In this document: one piece after another, positions 57,801 to 64,000 of the stretch
Numbering within the stretch: position 1 is the first letter of the stretch
Layout: the number at the start of each line of letters is the position of its first letter
DNA from: QHXW01 sp035297145
GTDB lineage: Bacteria > Acidobacteriota > Terriglobia > Bryobacterales > Bryobacteraceae
Assembly (NCBI GenBank): GCA_035297145.1
Contig: DATGZN010000085.1
Location: 62,001 to 126,000, forward strand
DNA length: 64,000 nt
Reading direction: 5' to 3'
Translations under genes and position numbers: made by a program
Notes under the pieces: generated by a model
Seen by the model: only the letters and a program-made list of their open reading frames with translations
What the model was told of the DNA's origin: nothing
Databases searched by the model: none

Positions 57801-59845
57801 CTGGTGCCGCCCGCGGCCTGCAGGGTGAGGGTGTAGGCCTGGCCAATGGTGCCATTGGGCAGCGAGGGAGCGGTGACGATGGTCAGGCCGGCGACGATCG
57901 TGATGGTGAACTGCTTTGTGCCGGTGACGCTTTTGGCGTCGGAGACCTGGACGGTGAAAGTGGTAGTGCCACTTGCTGAGGGCGTACCGGAGATGGTAGC
58001 GGTGGTAGGGGTTGCGTTGAAGTTGAGGCCCGCAGGAGGGGCGCCAGTCGTGATCGACCACGTGTAGGGGGAAGTGCCGCCCGTGGCGGCGAGCGTCACA
58101 GTGCCGTACGATGTGCCGACGGTGCCGTTTGGCAACGTGGGTGCGGTGGTGATACCGGGCGGCGGCGCGATGGTGATCGAGAATTGTTGCGGCGACGATG
58201 AGACTTGCAGGGTGTCGGTCACGACTACGCCGAAATTGAACTGGCCAGCAGTGTTGGGTGTACCGCTGATCAACCCGGTGGTTGTGTTCAGATTTAGTCC
58301 AGGGGGCAACGTATTGGGGTTGGCCAGCGACCAGGTCAGCGATCCGGTGCCACCTGATGCAGTCAACGGTTGTGAATAGGCGATGGATACTTCGCCGGCT
58401 GGCAGAGAGGCAGGACTGATGGTCGGAGCGGCATTGATATTACCTGTATAGTTCTGGGTTGCCGCACTGCTGAGGCTGTCGGTGACTTTGACTGTAAAGT
58501 TGTACGCGCCTGCGGTAGCGGGACCGGAGAGTGTTGCGGTCATGCTGGGTGAGGGCGCAGGTGTCAGCGTGACACCCGCTGGCAATGTGCCCGTCGACGA
58601 CCATGCGTAAGGTCCGGTGCCTCCGGTTACCGTCAGCGTCTGGCTGAAAGAACCCGCATCGGCCGCCGGAAGCGACGTCGGGCTGATACTTGGAGCCGGA
58701 TTGATCGTAATGCTGAAGGATTGCGTGCCCGAGCCACCTGCCGTGTCCTTTGCTTGCGCGGTGAAGTTAAAGGTTCCTGAAGCGGTCGGCGTGCCGGTGA
58801 TCTGACCGGTACTCGGATTAATCGAAATGCCAGGTGGTGCGCCACCTGATAGCGACCAGGTGTACCCTCCGGACGCGCCACCCGTCGCTGTCAGTGTTTG
58901 GGCGGGATACGGGGTATTGATGTCTCCGCTCGGCAGGGTTGCGGAGGCGATAGTTGGGGCGGCGTTAACGGTCAGGGTCAATGGGGCGCTTGTCGCGCTC
59001 GTGCTGGCTGAATCCGTGGCTTTAAAGACGAGACCGGAAACCGTCGTGGCACTCGCCGAAAGGCTGCCTGTAATAGCTCCAGTAGACGGATTCAGCACCA
59101 AGTTAGGCGGTAGTGGTGGCGTGACAGACCATGTGTATGGCGGTGCCCCGCCTGTTGCAGCCAAGGTTGTACCGACGTAGGGAGCCGTGGCTTCGCCGGC
59201 TGGCAAGGATGTGGTTGCGACGACTAACGGTGGCGCTGTGATCTGAACAGTGAAATTCTGAGTCGATGTTCCAGTTGCAGCGTCCGTGATCGTGACACTG
59301 AAGTTGAAATTGCCAGCTTGGGTGGGGGTTCCACCGACTGAGCCAGTTGCACCGCCCGTAAATGTCAGGCCTGGAGCCGGCGGTGGTGCGCTGGCAAGCG
59401 CAAGCGTATACGGCGAGGTTCCGCCTGTTCCGCTGAGGGCTTGAGGCCCATAGGGCACGCCGACCGTTCCGCTAGGCAAGGTTGTCGGTGTGATGCTGGG
59501 TCCGGCAATCACATTGATCGTGAACGGGCCAGCACCATTGGTTCCATTTGAGTCCGTGGCCGTCACCGAGAACGTGATCGGAGTCGCGCTTATTGGAGTT
59601 CCAATGAGGACGCCGTTCGACGTTAGCAAAATTCCGTTCTGCGGGAGGGCGCTAGAGGCGAATGTGAACGGGCCGCCCGCAACCGTATCGGACGCAAGGA
59701 ACCCCTGTCCTGCTGGGTACGCGACGCCGACCTCGCCAGGCGGCAGCGAAGGGGGTGTAATGGTGATGATCTGTCCCTTGGCCACGCCCGCGCACACGAC
59801 CATCGCGATGACGGCACATCCCCACTGGATTGAGATTCGCTTCAT
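54833..59845 (-). CDS. giant secreted protein with 16 putative Ig repeats
   Basis: A 1670-residue protein with a signal peptide (KRISIQWGCAVIAMVVCAGVA). I count 16 repeats of ~88 residues of the He_PIG/putative Ig type, each of the form LPxGxxGxxYxxxLxAxGGxxPYxWxxxxGxLPxGLxL...GxxxGTPxxxGxFxFTVxVTD. Repeats 1-6 are diverse, 7-16 are more alike, pointing to later internal amplification. The last ~210 residues are a different beta domain (SGLPETAASAQQINFSVAL). No anchor motif is present. A surface adhesin or matrix protein is likely. Co-oriented with the next gene upstream, 8 bases away. Confidence 0.88.
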   Translation of the reverse strand: MKRISIQWGCAVIAMVVCAGVAKGQIITITPPSLPPGEVGVAYPAGQGFLASDTVAGGPFTFASSALPQNGILLTSNGVLIGTPISATPITFSVTATDSNGTNGAGPFTINVIAGPSITPTTLPSGTVGVPYGPQALSGTGGTSPYTLALASAPPPAPGLTFTGGATGSVGGTPTQAGNFNFSVTITDAATGTSTQNFTVQITAPPLVVATTSLPAGEATAPYVGTTLAATGGAPPYTWSVTPPLPPNLVLNPSTGAITGSLSASATTVSGLVFKATDSASTSATSAPLTLTVNAAPTIASATLPSGDINTPYPAQTLTATGGASGGYTWSLSGGAPPGISINPSTGQITGTPTASGTFNFTAQAKDTAGGSGTQSFSITINPAPSISPTSLPAADAGSFSQTLTVTGGTGPYAWSSTGTLPAGVTLTPAPSPSMTATLSGPATAGAYNFTVKVTDSLSSAATQNYTGNINAAPTISPASLPAGEVSIAYSQPLTASGGTGSLTWSLANPNTLPPGLNLNTTTGLISGTPNTAGQFNFGVVVTDTLQVSSSPQQFSITIAPPPGITTAPTLPNGTVGTSYGTVTLAATGGTSPYTWSITTGAPPAGLNFNATPTTATISGTPSASGTTTFTVQVSDAKSVTGTKQFTITIVAGLTIVTAPSLPNGTIGQAYTLTLQAAGGTSPYSWQVATGALPGGLTFDNSGNISGTPTGNGTFIFTVQVTDSNSVTATKQFTLIVASGLNITNAPTLPSGVVGGAYSQTLIAIGGTSPYTWTITGGALPGGLSFNNGAISGTPSTGGSFSFTVTVTDSTSLTASKSFSISIAALLAISTQPALPSGGVGTPYTQPLTAVGGTAPYAWTVSAGSLPGGLTLGPTSGTISGTPTSVGSFSFTVQVTDNNSVSTTKGFTLAIVSALTITTQPTLPGGAVGVGYSQSVVVVGGSAPYTWSITSGSLPAGLTLAPSSGAIGGTPSSAGNFTFTVQVTDSASVSVNKAFSIAVVAGLTITTAPVLPSDSVGVGYTVTLAAAGGSSPYTWAVSAGGLPGGLALDAKSGSIFGTPTASGSFAFTVKVTDNASNTASKQFSIAVAAGLTITTAPVLPNGAIGATYSQTLGAAGGAAPYNWSITLGALPGGLTLDPSTGAIAGTAAASGSFNFTVQVTDSASATATKLFSVTISASLSITTPSGLPNGSIGVLYSLTFAVAGGAGPYQWTTSAGTLPGGFTLDSSTGALSGTPVGAGTFSFTVTVTDSSAHQASQQFSLTIVSGLVISTAPQLPTGFVGSPYSETLNAAGGTPQYRWAVTAGTLPPGLGLSPGGVLSGTPTANGAFKFTVQVTDNTGATASLQLSVNIGSGLTISSPAALPPGTPGQLYTAIQLAAAGGSQCCTWTITSGAIAPGLTLSAGGIISGTPTTAGAFTFTVQATDSSGAKASQVFTISIIPPAPELNVSGLPETAASAQQINFSVALTSGYPLDITGTATLTFAPDAVAPADDPAIQLSTGGRTANFKIAANTKNAVFSVPQIALQTGTVSGTITLTFTLEAGGTQLPSTGLTQTITIARAAPTISAVKIVTSSNSFQVEVTGFSSPRELTEADLTFTPAAGSTLQTTSAIIDLTAVGKQWFESSTSAKFGSQFILVMPFTATQGNISAVASVSVVLKDSTGASPAASATF

Positions 59846-59853
59846 GTTTGGGG

Positions 59854-60627
59854 TTAGTGGGGCGGGTTGATGGACGGGGTGCCGGGCGCGAGCACGGTGG
59901 GTGGAGTGGTTACGCCTACTGCCACGCCTGTGCTGCTGGGCGAACCTTTATGTCCCAGTGCTGCGGCTGCACCGGCTGCGGCTGCACCGCCGGCGATGGC
60001 CAGAATCAGGAACATCTTTCCGTTGCCTTTTTTCGCCGCGGCGGGTTCGGCGTTGATCTGCGCGACGACGGCGCTCGCGGTCTGGCCGTGGTACGAAGCC
60101 GTCACGCGAATCTGAAAGCGGCCGGCGATATCGTTGGGCTTGAGGCCGTGGGCTACGGCTTGTCCTTTATCGTCGGTCTGGACGGTGAGAATTTTGGCAT
60201 TGTCGTTGAAGCTGCCGCCGGGTCCCGAGTCAGGCAACTGAAAACTCACTGAAGCGCCGACCGCGGGCTCATTGTCCTCATGCTGCACTTGAACGACAGG
60301 TTCTTTGGCGCGGTGCTGCTGGATGTTGTTGATGGCGCCCTGGCCTTCCTGCACCACGATCTTGATAGCGTTGGTTTGCGCGTCGGCGGACGCGGCGAGC
60401 ATGGAGAAAATCACGGCGGGAACGAGAATGATGTTGGTGGGGCGGAAGACCGCTCCCTTTGGTCGCGACTCGGCAAGCGGGCGCGGTTGAGCGAACAGTC
60501 GAGGTAGAGAGAGCAGGCGCGGTAGAGCAAGCGGGAGCGGGTGAGCAACAGGTCGCGGTAAAGAGAGCGGGCGTGACCGAGAGAGGTTCTCGTCCGGCGC
60601 ATTAGGGGAGTGGCGCATGCAAGGCAA
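59854..60627 (-). CDS. small secreted protein with Ig-like core and odd N-terminus
   Basis: As open from ATG 60627 the protein has 257 residues. The central hydrophobic segment (NIILVPAVIFSMLAASADA, residues ~65-83) would be the signal peptide, but it is preceded by ~60 Arg/Pro/Leu-rich residues (SLPRPVAHPLPLALPRLL) encoded by imperfect repeats, so the true start is uncertain; no better start codon is visible. The mature part has a beta domain (VVQVQHEDNEPAVGASVSFQL), then a glycine-alanine membrane helix (MFLILAIAGGAAAAGAAAALG) and a Thr/Pro tail. It immediately precedes the Ig-repeat gene, so the two may be functionally linked. Confidence 0.6.
   Translation of the reverse strand: MPCMRHSPNAPDENLSRSRPLSLPRPVAHPLPLALPRLLSLPRLFAQPRPLAESRPKGAVFRPTNIILVPAVIFSMLAASADAQTNAIKIVVQEGQGAINNIQQHRAKEPVVQVQHEDNEPAVGASVSFQLPDSGPGGSFNDNAKILTVQTDDKGQAVAHGLKPNDIAGRFQIRVTASYHGQTASAVVAQINAEPAAAKKGNGKMFLILAIAGGAAAAGAAAALGHKGSPSSTGVAVGVTTPPTVLAPGTPSINPPH
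60478..60590. repeat. imperfect AG/GC-rich tandem repeats
   Basis: Units of ~25-35 bases related to GAGCGGGCGCGGT-GAGC and GGTAGAGAGAGC recur 3-4 times inside the N-terminal coding part of the small secreted protein gene (Pro-Arg-Leu codons on the minus strand). Confidence 0.5.
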
Positions 60628-60757
60628 TTTAAGAGCTTATAACAAACACAGCGCAAGGGGGCGGGCGGAAGTACTGTACTAAAACGGACATTTTTACCCC
60701 GAAAATTGCGAACTGGTTTAGGACCCGCGATTTAGACTAAGCTAGGCAAAGCAGACC

Positions 60758-62575
60758 ATGGAACGAGCGCCCTCCAGCCTCGAGGGGGACCACCCTCCCC
60801 TCGAAGAACACTCGCGCGCTATTGACTGCCCGGTCTCGGTACTGCAGAACTTGCGGGCGTCGGTACTAGAACGATTTAACTCCACACCACACGGGGGCAG
60901 CGACCTTACAGGCGTTTTGTTCGGGACGCGCAATGGCGACGAGATTCGGATCACCGCGTTCTGTTTGGGCGTGACCAAGGGGGACCTCCAGCAATCCGAA
61001 GCTCTCACCGAAACACAGCGTGCGATCACTGCGGTGATTGCGGCCGCGCGGGATCAGAAAGAACTGGAGGGCCTGGAGCCGGTGGGGTGGTTCCGCGCGC
61101 ATCCACGGTGCAATCTCAACCTGGAGGAGCGCGATCTGGAGATCGCGAACACTCTGTTTCCGCAACTCTGGCAGGTCGCGCTGATCATGCGTCCGGGCAA
61201 TTCCGTGGCGTCGCGCGTGTGTTTTTATTTCCGGGACCGGGAAGGCCCGTGGACCGCGGAGTGCACGGTTCGCGAATTCACCGTACCGGCTGGAGAATTG
61301 GAGCCGATGCGGGAGGCCTTGGCCGAGCCTGCCGAGGACGAAAATCAGGCGCTGGCGCGGGTGGAGCTGACACCGCACATGAGCGCGCTGTTGGCGCCGC
61401 CGGAGAGGCGCAGGACGTCGCGGTTCCCGGCAATGGCGGTGATGGGATTTGCCCTTGTGGTTTTGGCCGGCGGCATTTACTACTACGGGTTCCTGCGGCC
61501 GCAGCCGCTGGGGCTGAGTGTTCGCATGACCGACAGCGCCGCACAGATACGAATCACGTGGGACAGGACGGCGGGGCCGGTGCGCAACGCGAGGGTGGGA
61601 TATCTGGAGATCGGGGACGGCGGCCAGAGTGAGCGGGTGGATCTGGATGCGGAGCAATTGCAGATCGGTTATGTAAACCATCAGCAGCATTCGAGCCAGG
61701 TAACGGTGCGGTTGGTGGTAATGGCCGATGGCGGCGCGCCCGCCGAAGAAGTCACCCAGTTTGTCGCCCCGGCTGGGCCGGCAAGTTCGGCGGGTTCGCC
61801 GCCTTCGACCCAGGTGGCGGAGGCGGAGCCGAATCGGGCACCCAGCGAGACCGCTGAAAGCTCTCCGGAGAAGACGCCCGAACTGGAGGTGCCGGTGCCG
61901 GTGGAGACGGGGCGGCCGGCGGAGGAGCGTCCGAAATTCCAGCCGCCGGTGGCCAAGCCCGCGGGAACGGTGCCGCTGGAGCAGCCACCCGCTCCCGAGG
62001 TGGGGGCTCCCATGCAAGTGGCGCGTAACGCGCCAACGTCCGTGGCGACGGTTCCGGTACTGCGCACCGAGCCTCCGCCGGAAAAGCCGGCGCCTCCGCC
62101 ACAGCGTCCCGCGCCCGCGAGTTCCACTGCCGCCGCGCCGGCACCGGCGCAGGGCCCGGCGCGTGCGGTGGTGACGCCGCGCGTCCCGGCGGCGCCCAGC
62201 TCGGGTCGCGTGATCTGGATCGGACGCCTGCAAAAGAACCAGCCGGTGACCATCAACGGAAGGAATAGCTCGGCGGGAACGCTCATCGGAGAACTGCCCG
62301 CGCGCCCGTTCAAGTTCAGCATTTCGCCGGGGGATTTATCGAGCGACGGGATTGTGCTGTACAGCGCGAACATGCAGTACGCCAACAGCGTGGTGGAGCC
62401 ACCGGGCGCGCAGAACGGGTGGAACAAGACGGTCTACACGTGGAATCCGAAATTCGCCAATGACATAGCGATCGATGAGGGGCCGGCGGCGCAAAACGGA
62501 TGGAACCGCCTGGTGCTGCGCAGCAAGAATCCCAAGATTTCGGTGATTGTGATCGACTGGACGGCGGTGAACTGA
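60758..62575 (+). CDS. membrane protein with degenerate MPN/JAMM-like domain
   Basis: 605 residues. Residues ~25-185 look like an MPN (JAB/JAMM) fold: GGSDLTGVLFG, RITAFCLGV, then LEPVGWFRAHPRCNLNLEERDLEIANTLFP and VALIMRP. In an active JAMM protease one expects HxHP...SxxD; here the first His is Arg113 (RAHP) and the Ser is lost while Asp126 remains, so zinc catalysis is doubtful. A membrane helix lies at ~225-244. An Ig/FN3-like domain follows (~250-340), then a Pro/Ala-rich linker (~345-485) and a C-terminal beta domain (VIWIGRLQKNQPVTING). The architecture is new to me; the domain call is by pattern. Confidence 0.6.
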   Translation: MERAPSSLEGDHPPLEEHSRAIDCPVSVLQNLRASVLERFNSTPHGGSDLTGVLFGTRNGDEIRITAFCLGVTKGDLQQSEALTETQRAITAVIAAARDQKELEGLEPVGWFRAHPRCNLNLEERDLEIANTLFPQLWQVALIMRPGNSVASRVCFYFRDREGPWTAECTVREFTVPAGELEPMREALAEPAEDENQALARVELTPHMSALLAPPERRRTSRFPAMAVMGFALVVLAGGIYYYGFLRPQPLGLSVRMTDSAAQIRITWDRTAGPVRNARVGYLEIGDGGQSERVDLDAEQLQIGYVNHQQHSSQVTVRLVVMADGGAPAEEVTQFVAPAGPASSAGSPPSTQVAEAEPNRAPSETAESSPEKTPELEVPVPVETGRPAEERPKFQPPVAKPAGTVPLEQPPAPEVGAPMQVARNAPTSVATVPVLRTEPPPEKPAPPPQRPAPASSTAAAPAPAQGPARAVVTPRVPAAPSSGRVIWIGRLQKNQPVTINGRNSSAGTLIGELPARPFKFSISPGDLSSDGIVLYSANMQYANSVVEPPGAQNGWNKTVYTWNPKFANDIAIDEGPAAQNGWNRLVLRSKNPKISVIVIDWTAVN

Positions 62576-62762
62576 GGCGATGGCTCACCACTCCACACCA
62601 AAAAAACGGCATCGGCGGGGAGCGAAATCGGAGCGCGGGGAATCTCGGAGGGCTGGTGAGGGCAATGCGGGTACAGGCAACGAAATTCCGTTGCGCGGCG
62701 AGCTCGCACGGAGATTGGTCAACGGAATTTCGAAGCCAATCCCCGAATTGCAGAGAGGCACC

Positions 62763-62794
62763 AAAAAAAACGGCGCCGACGGGGAGCCGGCGCC
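62763..62794 (-). terminator. intrinsic terminator of the outer-membrane protein gene
   Basis: On the minus strand a stem GGCGCCG / CGGCGCC (62788-62794 with 62772-62778) is followed by eight T's (62770-62763), about 20 bases after the beta-barrel gene's stop. A degenerate copy (CACCAAAAAAACGGC) occurs at 62594, without a stem. Confidence 0.8.
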
Positions 62795-62812
62795 AAGGGA
62801 GGTGCCTAGACC

Positions 62813-63457
62813 TTACTCGAAGATGTAGCTAATGCCGATCATGGGGACGAAGTCGTTCAGCCAGCCGCCGATCCTGGTCGGGGGAACCGGGGTGATGACG
62901 TTTTGCGGGAATGGCGTGAGGTAGTCGCGGATTTCGGCGCGCAGCAGCAGGTGCTGGGAGAGCGCGACTTTGATTCCGCCGCCCACGCTGATCATGGGCT
63001 CGACCTGCTGGGTTTTGGTCAGCAGCGCAAAGTTTTCCAAATTCTGAAATGCCTGTTCGGAGCCCGTGCCGCGATACAGTTTCATGCCACCGCCCACAGC
63101 CAGGAAGGGCTGAATCTTGCCGGCGTGCCGGACGCGCGGATGCAAAATCAGATCGTATCCGATGACATGCGACTGCCCGGCGAAGCTGGCAGTGGTTCCG
63201 GCGGACGAAAGCCTCAGATCGTTCATCTCGAAAGCGTAACGAAATTCGCCACCGAAGCGGCTGTTGCTGTTGTACCCGACCACCGCGCCAAAGGCGGCGC
63301 CGGGTCCGAAGCCGGCCGAAGCGGATCCCTGTGGATTGGTGGCGTCGACATTGCGGTAAAAGCCATAGCTGGCCATGCCGCCCACCTCCCACTCCTGTGC
63401 CGCGCTGATGCCCGCGAATAGCAGGGCCAGCGTGAATCCAAACGTAACCTTTCGCAT
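62813..63457 (-). CDS. outer-membrane beta-barrel protein
   Basis: 214 residues with signal peptide (MRKVTFGFTLALLFAGISAAQ) and alternating amphipathic strands (EVGGMASYGFYRNV, AAFGAVVGYNSNSRFGGEFRYAF, VIGYDLILHP, IQPFLAVGGGMKLYRG, LLLRAEIRDYLTPF) ending in FVPMIGISYIFE. This is the OmpA/OMP_b-brl-type eight-stranded barrel. It probably sits in the outer membrane; ligand or role unknown. It ends with a clear terminator. Confidence 0.82.
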   Translation of the reverse strand: MRKVTFGFTLALLFAGISAAQEWEVGGMASYGFYRNVDATNPQGSASAGFGPGAAFGAVVGYNSNSRFGGEFRYAFEMNDLRLSSAGTTASFAGQSHVIGYDLILHPRVRHAGKIQPFLAVGGGMKLYRGTGSEQAFQNLENFALLTKTQQVEPMISVGGGIKVALSQHLLLRAEIRDYLTPFPQNVITPVPPTRIGGWLNDFVPMIGISYIFE

Positions 63458-63517
63458 ATCTTCTCCCGTTTGAAACGCAATTTCTTCGCGATCGCCGCGG
63501 CGATGGGCGGCAACCTG

Positions 63518-64000
63518 TTACTTCACGACGCGCACTGAGAGCGTCGTTTCGGCGCCATTCTGGCTGATGACCAGGGGCACGCTCAGGCCGGTGGGGATAC
63601 CACCGGACACCTTAACTTCAATTTCATCGACGCCCACCATGCCGGGCGCGAGGCCGGCGTACTCGACGTTCAGGCCCACGCCACCTAGCGTTACGGTGGG
63701 CGGTATGGTGGCTAACGCCAGCGGCTTGGACGGGCCGGCCGCGCCGACGGCCACAGTTGGGGTGACGGTTCCGAGCCCGGTGGCGTAGATGGTGATCGTG
63801 TCTTTCGAATGGATGGGGTTCGACAATGTCACTAACTGGTGGTTGGAATTTCGCATCACCGTGGGGATGCCCGTCAACGGGCCGGCGGTGCCGCTGCGGA
63901 ACACGGCGGGGGCGTTCTCCTGGATGTTCAAATTCACACTCGGGGTGCTTCCGCCGGGCGTGTGGAGGACCAGGGTTGCGCTGCCGCCCAAACTGTAAGG
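63518..64000 (-). CDS. C-terminal part of a secreted protein with TIGR03437-like domain (partial)
   Basis: The frame is open to the right edge, so the start is outside the window. Visible residues: IYATGLGTVTPTVAVGAAGP, then VTLGGVGLNVEYAGLAPGMVGVDEIEVKVSGGIPTGLSVPLVIS, ending LSVRVVK. This matches the Solibacter-type C-terminal domain TIGR03437, found at the end of many exported proteins of that lineage and possibly used for sorting or surface display. The 5' part carries an Ig-like strand set. Function unknown; the match supports the taxonomic guess. Confidence 0.8.
   Translation of the reverse strand, partial: PYSLGGSATLVLHTPGGSTPSVNLNIQENAPAVFRSGTAGPLTGIPTVMRNSNHQLVTLSNPIHSKDTITIYATGLGTVTPTVAVGAAGPSKPLALATIPPTVTLGGVGLNVEYAGLAPGMVGVDEIEVKVSGGIPTGLSVPLVISQNGAETTLSVRVVK

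Noticed and set aside
60866..62233. 455-codon minus-strand frame opposite the MPN-like protein gene
   Set aside because: Low-complexity Arg/His-rich translation produced by the GC-rich Pro/Ala codons on the other strand.

Overview
The window looks like a chromosomal segment of an acidobacterium close to Candidatus Solibacter. The main support is the density of lineage-typical families: MacB/ADOP-type ABC permeases without an ATPase partner, an Oar-type TonB-dependent receptor with a carboxypeptidase-like N-terminus, giant putative-Ig repeat proteins, a partial gene at the right edge whose end resembles the Solibacter TIGR03437 C-terminal domain, and a tmRNA whose tag reads ANTQFAYAA. Base composition is GC-rich, genes are mostly chromosomal-metabolic, and there is no phage, conjugation or CRISPR machinery.

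Layout. 0-5 kb: a small zinc-finger gene, a decayed ParS/RES toxin-antitoxin pair, a DUF4160/DUF2442 pair inserted between a 3' fragment and the intact copy of a gluconate-dehydrogenase subunit 3 gene, its GMC oxidoreductase partner, the tmRNA gene and hicBA. 5-25 kb: carbohydrate and sugar-acid functions (aldehyde dehydrogenase, secreted glycosidase, HpaI-type aldolase, RraA-type protein, GH20-type hexosaminidase, MFS transporter), mixed with two zinc-ribbon membrane proteins, a POTRA/HEAT protein, a Crp/Fnr regulator, a TPR protein and two ADOP permeases. 25-35 kb: a DUF433/DUF5615 pair, then a TetR-ADOP unit and a PadR-ADOP-ADOP-(broken ADOP) operon that diverge from one compact promoter region. 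35-46 kb: small secreted protein, TonB receptor, SDR plus tagaturonate-epimerase-like pair, a VDTR-repeat secreted protein, galU, ferredoxin. 46-54 kb: queD, dinG-type helicase, higBA, an FRG-domain remnant, a DUF4760 protein, a sensor histidine kinase, dinG fragments and an IS110 transposase remnant. 54-64 kb: a 1670-residue Ig-repeat protein, a small secreted protein, a membrane protein with a degenerate MPN/JAMM-like domain, a beta-barrel outer-membrane protein and the partial TIGR03437-type gene.

How the genes fit together. The metabolic genes suggest periplasmic and cytoplasmic breakdown of amino-sugar or uronic-acid glycans: secreted glycosidases, a TonB receptor for uptake of oligomers, MFS import, then dehydrogenase, epimerase and aldolase steps. 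This pathway is inference from families and neighbourhood.

The most unusual pattern is structural. At several places an accessory segment (a toxin-antitoxin pair, a regulator, a sensor kinase) is bounded on one side by an intact housekeeping or metabolic gene and on the other by a short truncated duplicate of that same gene: gluconate dehydrogenase subunit 3, HpaI aldolase (two extra fragments, one fused to a copy of the GH20 gene start), dinG (three fragments) and possibly galU. This suggests a repeated mode of insertion or recombination that leaves gene-fragment scars.
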